This document shows positions 15,989 through 26,096 of a stretch of 64,000 bases of DNA, in pieces. Position numbers and translations under genes: made by a program. The stretch covers positions 62,001-126,000 of the forward strand of contig CAVOXT010000001.1 of NCBI GenBank assembly GCA_963700495.1, read 5' to 3'. The notes beneath the pieces were generated by a model. The model was not told the origin of the DNA. It worked only from the letters and a program-made list of their open reading frames with translations, and did no database searches. The stretch comes from JACCTU01 sp963700495 (GTDB lineage Bacteria; Actinomycetota; Thermoleophilia; Gaiellales; Gaiellaceae). Numbering within the stretch: position 1 is the stretch's first letter; each line of letters starts with the position of its first letter.

Positions 15989-18235
15989 TTGCCGGCCGAC
16001 AACCTGACCGCACGAGCTGCCCGCTGGAGCGCCGCCCATCGCCGGACGGCGGTGCTGGGATGGCTCGCGTTCGTGCTCGTCGCGTTCGCGATCGGGTCGC
16101 GTTGCGGGCGTCGTGACGATGAAGTCGGAGGACTACGGCAATCGGCGACTCGCGCGCGGCCGACCGGGTGCTGGCGCGGGAGTTCCCGAACGAGCGCGCG
16201 CGTCGAGCAGGTGCTGATCCAGAGCCGCAGCGGCCGGCTGCGAGCGCGCCGAGCTCAGCGCCGCGGTCGGCGACCTCGTCGCGCGTCTCTCGCGCGTGCC
16301 CGCGGTGGCGGCGATCAAGTCGCCGCTGGACGCCGCCAACCCGGGCCAGATCTCGAAGGACGGGCGCTCGGCGCTGCTGACCTTCCAGATCACCGGCGAC
16401 CCCGACACCGCCAAGGATCGCGTCGACCCCGCGCTCGCCGCGACGGCCGCGGTGCAGCGGGCTCACCCGGCGCTGCTCATCGGGGAGTTCGGCGACGGCA
16501 GCGCCAACAAGGCGATCAGCAAGCGCATCGCCGACGACTTCCGCCGGGCCGAGTTCACGTCGCTGCCGGTGACGCTTGCGATCCTCGTGCTCGCCTTCGG
16601 CGCGCTCGTGGCCGCCGGCATCCCGCTGCTGCTCGGCATCACCGCGGTGGGGGCGGCGCTCGGGCTGACCGCGCTGCTTCAGCCACCTGCTGCACGTCGA
16701 CGAGTCGATCAACTCGGTGATCCTGCTGATCGGCCTGGCTGTCGGCGTCGACTACTCGCTGTTCTACCTGCGCCGTGAGCGCGAGGAGCGTGCGCGCGGG
16801 CGCTCGCCCGCCGACGCGCTGCAGGTCGCGGCGGCCACGTCCGGCCGCGCGGTGCTCGTCTCCGGCCTGACGGTCATGACCGCGATGGCCGGGCATGTTC
16901 CTGATGGGCTCGCGCGTGTTCGAGTCCTTCGGCGTGGGCACCGTGCTGGTCGTCGCGATCTCGATCGTCGGCTCGCTGACGGTGCTGCCGGCGGTGCTCT
17001 CGAAGCTCGGCGACCGCGTCGACCGCGGGCGCATCCCGTTCCTCCGCCGCTGGCAGACGCGACGGCGAGTCGCGCCTGTGGCCTGCGATCGTCGGCGGCG
17101 TGCTGCGCCGGCCGCTGCTGTGGGGCGGCCTCGCGGCGGCGCTCCTGGTCGTCCTGGCGATCCCGGCGTTCCGCCTGCACACCGTCAACTCGGGCGTGCA
17201 GGGACTCCCGCGCGACCTGCCGGTGATGCAGGTCTACGACCGCACGCGAGAAGGCATTTCCGGGCGAGCCGCTTCCGGCGCATCGTCGTCGTCAGCGCAC
17301 CGGACGTGACCGCGCCGGAGGTCACGGCGGGAATCGCCGCACTGAAGCGCGCCGCGCTGGCCACCGGCCAGATGAGCGAGCCGATCAGCGTCGACGTCAG
17401 CGCGTCGCGTCGAGCGGCCCGCGTGCAGATCCCGCTCGCGGGCAAGGGCACGGACGCGGCGTCCAACCGCGCGCTCGACGTGCTGCGCGGGACCGTGATC
17501 CCGTCCACGATCGGTCGCGTGCCCGGCGTGGAGGCGCACACCACGGGGCTGACCGCCGAGTCGCGGGACTTCAACGACTCGATGAAGTCGCACGCGCCGC
17601 TCGTGTTCGCGTTCGTCCTCGGGCTCGCGTTCGTGCTGCTGCTCGTCACGTTCCGCTCGATCGTGATCCCGCTCAAGGCGATCGTCCTCAACCTGCTCTC
17701 GGTCGGCGCCTCCTACGGCGTGCTCGTGCTCGTGTTCCAGGACGGCCGGCTCGAGTCGCTGCTCGGCTTCCAGTCGATCGGCGGCGTGACGTCCTGGCTG
17801 CCGCTGTTCCTGTTCGTCGTCCTGTTCGGGCTCTCGATGGACTACCACGTGCTGATCCTGAGCCGCGTGCGCGAGGCCTACGACGCCGGCATGCCGACCG
17901 AGCGGGCCGTCGCGCACGGCATCCGGGCGACGGCGAGCGTCGTCACGAGCGCGGCGATCGTGATGGTCGGCGTGTTCGCGATCTTCGCCACGCTGGGAAT
18001 GATCGACTTCAAGATGATGGGCGTCGGCCTGGCCGTCGCCGTGCTGCTCGACGCGACGATCGTGCGCGCCGTGCTGCTGCCCGCCACCATGAAGCTGCTG
18101 GGCGACTGGAACTGGTACCTGCCGCACTGGCTGGAGTGGCTGCCGCGCGTCACGCGCGAGGCGCCGGCCAACGGCGCCAACGCCGAAGCGGCGGACGCCG
18201 GTCGGCGTCTGACTCTAGGTGGACGCCCGAATTGA
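15989..18235 (+). CDS. MMPL/RND-family membrane transporter (frameshifted)
   Basis: About 749 codons across roughly six frame changes between 16,100 and 17,270, the normal length for actinobacterial MMPL proteins. It starts TTG 15989 (ARWSAAHRRTAVLGWLAFVL). The two halves each have an external loop then five or six spans. The proton-relay motifs GLAVGVDYSLFYLRRERE (first half) and GLSMDYHVLILSRVREA (second half) are intact. Members export lipids or drugs using proton motive force. The second half is clean from about 17,300 on. The stop overlaps the region preceding the SRPBCC gene, suggesting co-transcription. Confidence 0.85.
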
Positions 18236-18257
18236 GAACTTGCCGAAGAGTCGTGTG

Positions 18258-18902
18258 ATGACCGCGCAAGCGTTGCTCAAACGTCGCGGCGTCGCGATTG
18301 GTTCGATTGCTGTCGCGGCGATGCTCTACCGGCTGCTGCTACGCCAACCCGTCCTGAACTGGGGCGCTACGGACGCCGAAGCAAATGCGCGGCTGCCTGG
18401 CGACGAGCTGCTGGAGGAAGCGGACGGCGTCGCAACCCGAGCGATCACGATCGCCGCACCCGCATCCGCTGTTTGGCCCTGGATCGCGCAGATGGGCCCC
18501 TCGCCGCGCGGCGGCGCGTACACCTACGACTGGATCGAGAACCTACTCGGGCTCGACATGCACAGCGCCGACCGTGTGCTGCCCGAGTACCAGCACCCGC
18601 AGGTCGGCGAGACGCTCGGCTACGGCAAGAACCGCATGCGCTTTGAACGCGTCGAGCCGCAGCGCGTGCTTGCGACTCGATCGGAAGACGGCAACTGGGT
18701 CTGGACCTTCGTCCTCGACGAGCAGGACGGAAGAACCCGGTTGATCAGCCGCAACCGCTTCCGGCTACCGACCCTGACCGCGAAGATCGGGATGGTTCCG
18801 ATGGAGCCGGCCTCGCTCGTGATGGAACGAAAGATGCTCCGCGGGATCAAGCGGCGCTCCGAACGCCTCGCCACCGAAGAGAGGAAGGAGACACGTGCCT
18901 GA
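18258..18902 (+). CDS. SRPBCC family protein with N-terminal membrane segment
   Basis: 214 residues from ATG 18258 (GAAGAG 7 bases upstream); GTG 18219, which overlaps the MMPL stop, is the alternative. One hydrophobic stretch (VAIGSIAVAAMLYRLLL) is followed by an SRPBCC-like domain (ATRAITIAAPASAVWPWIAQ, ETLGYGKNRMRFERVEP, WTFVLDEQDGRTRLISR). Such anchored SRPBCC proteins probably bind a lipid or other hydrophobic ligand at the membrane. Position behind an MMPL exporter makes a shared lipid-related role plausible, not shown. Confidence 0.75.
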   Translation: MTAQALLKRRGVAIGSIAVAAMLYRLLLRQPVLNWGATDAEANARLPGDELLEEADGVATRAITIAAPASAVWPWIAQMGPSPRGGAYTYDWIENLLGLDMHSADRVLPEYQHPQVGETLGYGKNRMRFERVEPQRVLATRSEDGNWVWTFVLDEQDGRTRLISRNRFRLPTLTAKIGMVPMEPASLVMERKMLRGIKRRSERLATEERKETRA

Positions 18903-18980
18903 GACCGGCAAGCGCTTTACGGCGGACGAGGCTCGCGCGATCTACGAACGCTCCCGAGACTTCGCCAGACGATCGGCATC
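18895..18980 (+). pseudogene. 5' stub of a DUF5661-like gene cut by a tRNA scar
   Basis: GTG 18895 has an excellent AGGAAGGAG ribosome site 4 bases upstream and overlaps the previous stop. It encodes TGKRFTADEARAI, which matches the N-terminus of DUF5661 proteins. Within about 15 residues the match ends, and the frame continues into a tRNA 3' end (FDPKAVGSSPSRP is just translated tRNA) and then antisense to the next gene. The body of the gene has been lost. Confidence 0.5.
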
Positions 18981-19024
18981 CACTTTTGATCCCAAGGCCG
19001 TTGGTTCGAGTCCATCACGGCCCA
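18981..19024 (+). repeat. tRNA 3'-half remnant (integration scar)
   Basis: Bases read as anticodon-loop-like ACTTTTGATCCC, variable loop, T arm (GTTGG-TTCGAGT-CCATC) and acceptor ACGGCCC plus A. No D arm or 5' acceptor is upstream, and the anticodon stem does not pair. It differs from the tRNA end at 4989 and 9454, so a different tRNA was the target. Confidence 0.55.
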
Positions 19025-19034
19025 TAGCACCCGT

Positions 19035-20570
19035 TCAGCCGCCGAACCGCTCGACGATGAGGCCGTGTCGCAGGCCGCGGTCGCTCACGGTGAGCGAGTC
19101 GCAGCCGAGCTTCGCGAGCACCGTGCGCACGATGCACGCGCCTGCGAGTATCACGTCGGCCCGTTTGGGCTGCAGGCCGACGATGCGGCGGCGTTCCTCG
19201 GTCGTGCGCGTGCGATAGAGCTCGATCTGGCGATCGATCTCGGCGCGGTCGAGCACTGTGCCCTGCACGATCTCGGGTTCGTATGTCGCAAGCTCGTGCT
19301 TCACAGCTGCGAGGTTGGTGACGGCGCCGCCCATCGCCACGACCGCGTCGGGCGTGGGTCGCCCGTCCAGTCGCACGAGGTCGGCCGCGATCGCGTCGAG
19401 CGCCTTCGCCAGCACGTCCTCGGAAACGGCGTCGCCGAGGCCGTATCGCTCGGTGAACCGCACAGCGCCGACGTTCACACTGAACCGTTCGTCGACCCGC
19501 TCTCCTTCCCCGAACGTGAATTGCGAGCTGCCGCCGCCGGTGTCGAACACGACGAGCGAGCCCCGGCCGAGACCGAGCCCGGACGTCGCTGCGCGGTATG
19601 CGAGTCGGCCTTCCTCCTCACCGGTGATGATCTCGACCTCGACGCCGCAGCGCGCGCGGACGGCGTCGATGAATGCGGCGCTGTTGGCGGCGATCCGCAG
19701 CCCGGCTGTGCCCACCGCCGCGATCGAGACAGCCTCGTTCCGGTTCGCCTCGTCGGCCATGACGGCGACCGCCTCGACGGTGCGGTCGATGGCCTCGGAA
19801 TTGAGCCGGCCGGTCTCCTCGAGGCCTTCGCCGAGCCTGGTGAGCTCGGCCCGGTCGACGATCGTCCGCCACTCACCGTCTGCGCGCAGCTCGCCGATAT
19901 GGAACTTGACCGAGTTCGTGCCGACGTCGATGACGGCGTACCGCCGTGCACCGAACGCAAGGAGCGCCTTGAGCCCGCGCGGCAGGTTCACGTTCCGGCG
20001 CGAGACCAGCCCGAGCTCTCGCACCGTCGCGATCACCCGCTCCGGATCTTCCGACTCCACGGCGATCGTGCGCGTCGCTCCCGCGTCGGTGTGCACCTCG
20101 GTCAGCTCCGCCATGCAGCCACCGAGCAGGTGGCGCTCGCGCCGCTTGTGTACCTCGACTGCCAGCAGCTCGCCGTTCGGGCGCACGATCTCGTCGAGGA
20201 GCTCGCCGAGCGTGTATTCGCTGCGCGTCAGTGTCGGACCTACGACACCGAGCGTTGCGAGCACGAAGCTGACATCTGCCGCGGGTAGCGGGAACTGAGC
20301 CTTCATCGCCGGCAACCACTGCTCGAGTCCGTCGTCGTTCACGTGCTCCAGATGCTTGACGTCCATCAGCTCGTTGCGGACCTTGACCGGGGCGTCGCTC
20401 TCCAGCGAGAGCAGGTACAGCTCGTCGCTTTCCTGCACGCTCTCCGCGGGAAGCGCGGCGAAGCGAGTGTCGGCCGCCCCGAAGCGCTCGCCGAAGGTCC
20501 GCCATTCCCAGCGGGGAACGATCGCGGCTATCGGAGGCTTGGCTCCAGCGCCGCTCGACTCGGGCGTCAT
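19035..20570 (-). CDS. CYTH-like domain fused to Ppx/GppA phosphatase
   Basis: 511 residues. Residues about 18-200 form a CYTH-type (triphosphate tunnel) domain: WEWRTF at the first strand, VKVRNELMDVKHLE, LLAVEVHKRRERHLL and ELTEVHTDAGATRTIAVES. Residues about 210-511 are a Ppx/GppA phosphatase: YAVIDVGTNSVKFHIGE (phosphate-1 loop), GTAGLRIAANS, ITGEEEGRLAYRA, and VVFDTGGGSSQFTFGEG (phosphate-2 loop). Ppx/GppA enzymes hydrolyse polyphosphate or pppGpp, and CYTH domains bind or cleave triphosphates including polyphosphate, so the fusion probably processes polyphosphate. ATG 20570 has AAAGAAGGAG upstream. Ppx alone would be about 300 residues. Confidence 0.88.
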   Translation of the reverse strand: MTPESSGAGAKPPIAAIVPRWEWRTFGERFGAADTRFAALPAESVQESDELYLLSLESDAPVKVRNELMDVKHLEHVNDDGLEQWLPAMKAQFPLPAADVSFVLATLGVVGPTLTRSEYTLGELLDEIVRPNGELLAVEVHKRRERHLLGGCMAELTEVHTDAGATRTIAVESEDPERVIATVRELGLVSRRNVNLPRGLKALLAFGARRYAVIDVGTNSVKFHIGELRADGEWRTIVDRAELTRLGEGLEETGRLNSEAIDRTVEAVAVMADEANRNEAVSIAAVGTAGLRIAANSAAFIDAVRARCGVEVEIITGEEEGRLAYRAATSGLGLGRGSLVVFDTGGGSSQFTFGEGERVDERFSVNVGAVRFTERYGLGDAVSEDVLAKALDAIAADLVRLDGRPTPDAVVAMGGAVTNLAAVKHELATYEPEIVQGTVLDRAEIDRQIELYRTRTTEERRRIVGLQPKRADVILAGACIVRTVLAKLGCDSLTVSDRGLRHGLIVERFGG

Positions 20571-20731
20571 CACTTCTCCTTCTTTGCGGCTTTCTCGGCC
20601 ATCTATGCCTCCAACGCGTCGACGGGCTCGGCGCCCGGCGGTGCCCCGTGTGACGGCTGACGAGCTTGCCGAGCTCGATGATCGCGAGGTAGATGCTCGG
20701 TTCCGAGCAGGCATACCCTATTGGCTACTCG
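20571..20731. other. Intergenic region upstream of the CYTH-Ppx gene
   Basis: About 160 bases that should contain the CYTH-Ppx promoter. A plus-strand frame here (VTADELAELDDREVDARF...) has no ribosome site and no family match, so I do not call it. Confidence 0.4.
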
Positions 20732-20915
20732 TCAGCGAGACGGTGTCGAAGATCCGTTGGAGGGGTGCAGCCCTGTAACGAGGAAGCTGAGGGTCAGCGC
20801 CGAGGCGATCAAGTACACGAACCGGCGATTCGCGATCGTGTAGCGCCTGAAGATGGTCTCCTCCGGCTCCCGAACCTCGAGAGCGGCGACGATGTTGGGG
20901 CTCCGCCGTTGTCAT
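20732..20915 (-). CDS. Possible small single-span membrane protein (frameshifted)
   Basis: The frame ending at TGA 20732-20734 reads EETIFRRYTIANRRFVYLIA then SALTLSFLVTGL, a basic stretch followed by a clear membrane span, but it has no start codon. ATG 20915 opens MTTAEPQ in another frame, 15 bases before the good frame begins. One inserted or lost base would make a protein of about 60 residues. The protein is not recognised and the call is weak. Confidence 0.3.
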
Positions 20916-20964
20916 GTCACGCGGGCGGCGGGTCGCTTGCGACCCGGCCGCCCGCGCGAGGAGG

Positions 20965-21438
20965 TCACGCTTCGATGCGAGTGCGCGAGCCTCCGTAGGT
21001 TGCGAGAGCGTAGATCACCAACAGGTCGACCGCGAAGACGCAGAGCGACCAGAAGGGGTACGCCTGGATCATCATCAGCTGGGCGATCGCCTGCAGGCCG
21101 GCGACGGTGATCCCGGCCCAGCGCGCCCAATTGGAGCCCGTCATCACGCCGAATGCGGCGAGGATGGCAACCGCGCCGACGGCCATGATGATCCAGCCCC
21201 ACGTGTTCAGATCGCTGAACACGAAGTGGGCCCCTGCGACGTAGAACGACGACTTCGAGACCGCCACGATCCCGTCGATCAGCCCGAGGGTCCCGCCGAG
21301 TCCGAGCATGAGGGCCGCGAAGAACAGCCAGCCTACGCCCCGCTCGGACGCGTACGGCGGCTGCGCCGGATACTCGTACGGGCGGTTCGCGGTCTGCGAT
21401 CCGTTGGTCGTAACCCGCTCACTCTCGGTAGTGCTCAT
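20965..21438 (-). CDS. DUF7144-like four-span membrane protein
   Basis: 157 residues. A polar N-terminus of 30 residues precedes four hydrophobic spans: VGWLFFAALMLGLGGTLGLI, WGWIIMAVGAVAILAAFGVM, WAGITVAGLQAIAQLMMI and LCVFAVDLLVIYALATYG. The NTWGW and SNWARW turns between spans are typical of this uncharacterised actinobacterial family (my recollection of the family name is approximate). ATG 21438 follows a GGGAGG ribosome site. Confidence 0.7.
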   Translation of the reverse strand: MSTTESERVTTNGSQTANRPYEYPAQPPYASERGVGWLFFAALMLGLGGTLGLIDGIVAVSKSSFYVAGAHFVFSDLNTWGWIIMAVGAVAILAAFGVMTGSNWARWAGITVAGLQAIAQLMMIQAYPFWSLCVFAVDLLVIYALATYGGSRTRIEA

Positions 21439-21519
21439 TCGTCCACCTCCCTCTTGATCCAGTTGAACGGTGGACGGTCGGGCAACCGCTGCCATCGGGT
21501 CCGACGCTGATCACGGTTG

Positions 21520-21540
21520 CCGGGAAGTACGTACTCCCGG
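21520..21540. promoter_or_regulatory. Palindromes in a divergent intergenic region
   Basis: CCGGGAAGTACGTACTCCCGG is a 10/11-base palindrome with one bulged A. Overlapping it, GGCAACCG (21481-21488) and CGGTTGCC (21514-21521) form a second inverted pair. The region separates the membrane protein (minus) from the phospholipase gene (plus), so an operator serving either is possible. Confidence 0.3.
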
Positions 21541-21630
21541 GCGACGAGCCGCAGAAACGAGTACAACCATGGGCGCGACCGTGCAGAGGCTCATGCTCAC
21601 CAGAGAGAGAACGGTCCTCGAGGCTGAGAG

Positions 21631-22859
21631 TTGAGCGGCCACTCGGTCGTGGTCCCGAACGATGGACTCCGGAGCCATGCCGAGCGCCTCGGCGCCGGCC
21701 CGGTGAGTCGGGCAGCCCTCGCGTTGGAGTTCTCGGAGAGCAGCGCCGCCTCAGTGGAGGTGCTCGTGGAGGGCGCGACGTTCTACCCACGGCTGCTCGA
21801 GGACATCGCCTCCGCCTCCTCTTCGATTCACATCAACCAGTTCGGCTTCCGGCCCGGCGTCGTCGGCGACGAGTTCGCCGAAGCGCTGGTCAAGAAGGCG
21901 GCGGAGGGCGTGCCCGTCAGGCTCGTCGTCGACCGGCAAGGCTCCGACCCCGAGCGTGGGTCGCTGGCACTGTACGACCGGCTGACGGCAGCCGGTGTGG
22001 AGGTCTGCGTCGTGCGTGCAACGAAGCTCCGTGCGACGCGCGCGCCGCTCGGACGCGGTGGCTCAACGCGTTGGAACCTCGCCGGTCTCGGGCACATCGA
22101 CCACCGCAAGCTCGCCGTGGTCGACGGCCGCGTCGGCTGGGTCGGCGGCGCCGGAATCGAGGATCACTTCCAGGACGGCCGCTTCCACGACCTGTTCGTC
22201 CGTGTTACCGGCCCTGTCGTCGCGCAACTGCAACTGGTCTTTCTCGCCAGCTTCCGCTGGCTCGGCGGGTCGGTCCCGGCCGGCGAGCTCGACACGCTCT
22301 TCCCACTGCTCGACGCAGGAGCGAATCCCATTCCGGCCGTCGTCCTCCACAACGCGCCGGGACGGTACCGGCCGATCACCGCCGCGATCGCGCAACTGCT
22401 CGAGAGCGCGGTCGACACGCTCGACGTCGTCAACCCGTACGTCACCGACCGCGGGATGATCCGACGGATCGAGAGCGCCGCCCGCCGAGGCGTACGCGTG
22501 CGCCTCTTCGTGCCGGCGAACGCGAACAACTGGGCCTGCGCCGCGGCGCAGCAGTTCCACCACGCCAAGCTCCTGGATGCCGGCGTTCGCATACTCGACT
22601 ACCCGACGATGCTTCACGCGAAAGCGTTCGTGCGCGACGGCGAGGAGTTGCTCGCCGGCACGTGCAACCTCGAAGCCTGGAGCTTGAAGCGCTTCTTCGA
22701 GATCGACCTTCAGGTTCGTTCGAAGGCAGTCGCGAGGCAGTTCGACGAGCGGTTCAGCGCGCCGGCAGAGGACGTGTCGTCACCCGGTCGAGCCACTCAC
22801 CGACGACGACGGAGCGGGCCAAGGCCGGGCTCTTCGCCACCTTGTCGCCACTGCTCTGA
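21631..22859 (+). CDS. phospholipase D-like / cardiolipin synthase family protein (frameshift near the end)
   Basis: About 410 codons. Two HKD active sites are present: HIDHRKLAVVDGRVGWVGG (about residues 155-173) and LHAKAFVRDGEELLAGTCN (about 330-348). The pair forms a phosphatidyl-enzyme intermediate via the histidines. No N-terminal membrane span is seen, unlike ClsA. A frame change near 22,780 leads to ERAKAGLFATLSPLL ending at TGA 22857-22859, which looks like the usual cardiolipin-synthase C-terminus; without it the frame runs to 22914 as low-complexity Arg/Ser. The start is TTG 21631 or GTG 21703; neither has a clear ribosome site. Confidence 0.78.
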
Positions 22860-22929
22860 ACCTCGACACGTCAGGCTCACTAGAACCGTCCCATCGACAG
22901 GCAGCTCGATGTAACGATTGGATGCCAGC

Positions 22930-24637
22930 ATGAGGACAGCGCTCCTGCCCGAGCTGCGGTTCGAAGCCGCGCATGGCTACGACCCGCCAACGCATCCCCT
23001 GACCGGAAGTCGGCCAGGCGCCGCCCTTCTCCGCCACACTCCGCTCGCGGCAGAGGCGCTCCTCGCCTTCGGCCTCGCTGCGCTCGTTGCTTCCCTGCTC
23101 GTCGCCTTCGGCCCTCCCGGGAGCGACCTCGCGGCGCACGTCTATCAGAGTGGGCTCTTCCGCGACCACGGTTTCGAGCTCTGGAACAACTTCTGGTACC
23201 AGGGCCGCTACAGCTTCGTCACTTACAGCCTCCTTTACTATCCGGCCGCGTCGCTGCTCGGGATCCAACTGCTGGCGGTACTCAGCTTCGCGACGGCCGC
23301 GCTTGCCTTCACGGTGATCGCCGGTCGCGAGCTGGGGTCCTGCCTCGCGCTGGTCGAGCCGGTCGTTCGCCGTGGTCTGGGCGGGCGTCGTGCTGACCGG
23401 CGCCTATCCCTTCGCGCTCGGGGCGACCCTCGCGCTGCTGGCGCTGTGGGCGCTCCAGTCCCGCGCCCGCTTGCGCTTCGCGGTGTTGACCGTCCTTTGC
23501 TTCGCAGCCAGCCCGCTCGCTTTCGCGCTGCTCGCGCTGCTGCTGGCGGCGATCGGCCTCGCCAGGCTGCCGGCCCGGGCAGAGCTCGCGCTGCCTGCGG
23601 TGACGGTGGGAGTCCTGTCGGCCGTGTGGTTCGTCCTCTGGCGACTCTTCCCGTCCGGTGGCCGCTTCCCCTTCTCGATCGAGGAACTGACCGCGGTGTG
23701 CCTCTTCTGCCTCGTCGGGATCGTCTTCACTTGGCGAGTACAGGAGGCGCGGGTGCTTCGGTGGCTGTACGTGCTCTACCTCCCCGTCTGCGTGACCGCG
23801 TTCCTCGTCCCTTCGAGTCTCGGAGAGAACATCGCACGGCTCCGGTTCGCAGCCGTCCCACTTGCGATTCTGACGCTCTCGTTGCGCCGCTGGCGGCCTC
23901 TCCCGCTCGCAGCGACCGCGTTCCTGCTGGCGCTCTCATGGAACCTCTCCCCGCTCGCGGCGAGCTACGCGAAAGGGATGTCCGAGCCGGCCGCCCAAGA
24001 GGCCTACTGGGCGCCCGCGATCGGCTTCCTCAAGGCGCACCTCGACGCCTCGTACCGGGTCGAGGCCGTTGACACGACGGGGCATTGGGCCGCGGCCTAT
24101 CTGCCGGCAGCGGGGATCCCGATCACGCGTGGCTGGTTCCGGCAGGAGGACTTCCCTCGCAACGAGCTGCTGTACGACGACGAGTCGGCTGCGCGGACCT
24201 GGACCCGCTGGCTTCGCCAGGTCGCTGTTCGCTACGTCGTGCTTCCGGACGCCCCGCTCGACTACAGCGCGACCGCTGAGGCAGCGCTGCTGCGACGAGG
24301 CCACACCGGACTCCGGCCGGTGTTCCGTTCAGCTCACACGACCGTCTACGCCGTGCCCGCTCCCCGGAAGCTCGTGACAGGACCAGGCAGAACCGACGTC
24401 CTCACGTTCGACGCCTCTCGTCTCACGTTCACGGTGGCCGCAGCCGGCCGCTACCGGATCGCGACGAGTTGGTCGCCCTACTGGAAGGTGTCCCTGGGCT
24501 GCCTCGAACGCGACCAGGCCGGGATGACGATGCTGGATGCGCCCGGACCCGGGACAGTGACGATGCGTTTCACTCTTGGAGCCGGAAGGGCGCTGGCGAC
24601 GTTTGCGGGACGGTCCACCAGGACCTGCGCGCGCTAG
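22930..24637 (+). CDS. Large integral membrane protein, hypothetical (one frameshift)
   Basis: About 569 codons across a frame change near 23,350. The first third has a span after a polar N-terminus, then SDLAAHVYQSGLFRDHGFEL and NNFWYQGRYSFVTYSLLYYP, a loop pattern like that of polytopic glycosyltransferase-like (GT-C/YfhO-like) proteins. Eight or more spans follow. A C-terminal soluble part of about 200 residues (GHWAAAYLPAAGIPITRGWF, VAVRYVVLPDAPLDYS) is like the extracytoplasmic domains of such proteins. I recognise no specific family. Its 3' end overlaps the converging membrane gene by 68 bases. Confidence 0.6.
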
Positions 24638-26096
24638 AGGCGTTCTCCCACGCGAGCAGCCCAGCGGCGCCGACCGCTCCCCATGCGAGCTCGTCCACGG
24701 GCGAGTCATTGACGATGAGCGACACGGCGAGCGCGACCAGGAACGCGGTCGTCGACCGGTCGTGCCGCGAACTCAAAGCGATCGCTACGAGTGCGGCGAA
24801 CCCCACCAAGCAGACGAGGCCCGCGTGCCACGACGCCGTTGCGCCCGCCCACGAGATCTCGAAGCGCCTCCCCAAGTCACTCGCCAGGCGAGTCGGGCCG
24901 CCGCCCACGGCGTCTGTCACGTGGCTCGACCCGCCCAGGCCGGCATCGAGCGCGACGACAAGGAGTGCGAGCCCAAGGATCGCAGCTGCCGCGAAGGCGA
25001 AGCGGACAACGGAGAGACGCCGGGGCCGGTCCTGCACGACGAGCGTGGCCAGACCGGCGAGCAGCACGAGCACGCCGCCGCCGTCAGCACCGGCGCGGCT
25101 CCATCCGAGCGCCACGAGGGAGAGGAATCCGACGGCCGCGAGCCAGCGTGTTGAGGTCGAACCGGCTGCCAGCACCGGGGCAAGCAGGAGAGTCTCCACT
25201 TGATTGGTGACACCGAAGAAGCGGACACCGCCGTCGGGGTGCGGCCCGATCGCGGCCAGCGCATTCGTCTCCGGAAACACCGCGAGGACGACGAGGAAGA
25301 CCGCGAGGAAGAGCGCAACCAGAGGGGCGAAGAGCGCGTCCCGCCTGCCGGCCAAGAGGCCTATGGCAGCGCCTCCCGCCGCGACGGCGAGGCCGACCGC
25401 GAGCGGCGAGCGGATGCCTCCGGCGGAGAGCAGCAACGCGCTCACGATCGCCCCCGGGGCCGCGAGCAGCGCGGAGCGCGCCAGCCAGCCCGACCTCGTC
25501 GCGAGTGCCGCGGCCGTAAGGCAGACGAGGAGCGTGGCGAGGCCGACGGTTCCGGCGGCGCGGGAGTCGTGTGCGCGGGTCAGCCGCAGGTCGAGCTCGT
25601 GCAGCGTGGCCGCGTTCCCCGGCAGGGAGCCGAGCACCGGCTTGCTGCCCCGCTCGAGGGCGACGGCGGTTGGCGCGATGTCTGCGATCGAAACGAGTCC
25701 CGGCAGTCGGGTCGAAGGCGAGTCGAGGATCCCCCGGAAGCCGCCACCCACGATCGCGACCGGATAGCGAGTGACGTTGTGGTGACGGCCCGGAGAGGGC
25801 AGCGCGACGTAGATCGTGAGCGGCCCGGCTCGTGAAGCAATCCCGATCAGCGGCTCTCGGTCCTCGTTGCCGGCGAGTCCGGAGACACTCCGGCCGGTCG
25901 TGAGCGACCGCAGCGCCTGCTCGCGGGTCACGGTCGCCCCCGCTCCGGGCACGACTAGTCCGACGGCACCGCTGTCCGCCTGCGACCACACCTCGTGCGC
26001 GGGGACGACCAGAACCGCCACAGGCTCCGCGCGCGTCGTCCCAGCTCCAACCAATACGCCCAGCGCGGCCACGACCGCGATCGCAACCGACACCAT
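24570..26096 (-). CDS. Membrane protein with N-terminal extracytoplasmic domain, hypothetical
   Basis: 508 residues. A signal-like span (VAIAVVAALGVLVGAG) precedes an extracytoplasmic domain of about 165 residues containing IVGGGFRGILDSPSTRLPGL then VSIADIAPTAVALE, which looks like the C-terminal part of an alkaline-phosphatase-fold domain. About ten hydrophobic spans follow from residue 185. The gene faces the preceding membrane gene tail to tail and overlaps it by 68 bases. Function is unknown; a role in cell-envelope polymer handling would fit both, but that is a guess. Confidence 0.6.
   Translation of the reverse strand: MVSVAIAVVAALGVLVGAGTTRAEPVAVLVVPAHEVWSQADSGAVGLVVPGAGATVTREQALRSLTTGRSVSGLAGNEDREPLIGIASRAGPLTIYVALPSPGRHHNVTRYPVAIVGGGFRGILDSPSTRLPGLVSIADIAPTAVALERGSKPVLGSLPGNAATLHELDLRLTRAHDSRAAGTVGLATLLVCLTAAALATRSGWLARSALLAAPGAIVSALLLSAGGIRSPLAVGLAVAAGGAAIGLLAGRRDALFAPLVALFLAVFLVVLAVFPETNALAAIGPHPDGGVRFFGVTNQVETLLLAPVLAAGSTSTRWLAAVGFLSLVALGWSRAGADGGGVLVLLAGLATLVVQDRPRRLSVVRFAFAAAAILGLALLVVALDAGLGGSSHVTDAVGGGPTRLASDLGRRFEISWAGATASWHAGLVCLVGFAALVAIALSSRHDRSTTAFLVALAVSLIVNDSPVDELAWGAVGAAGLLAWENASSARRSWWTVPQTSPAPFRLQE

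Noticed and set aside
20356..20778. Plus-strand frame ending VTADELAELDDREVDARFRA...
   Set aside because: Antisense to the CYTH-Ppx start, no ribosome site and no recognised family.
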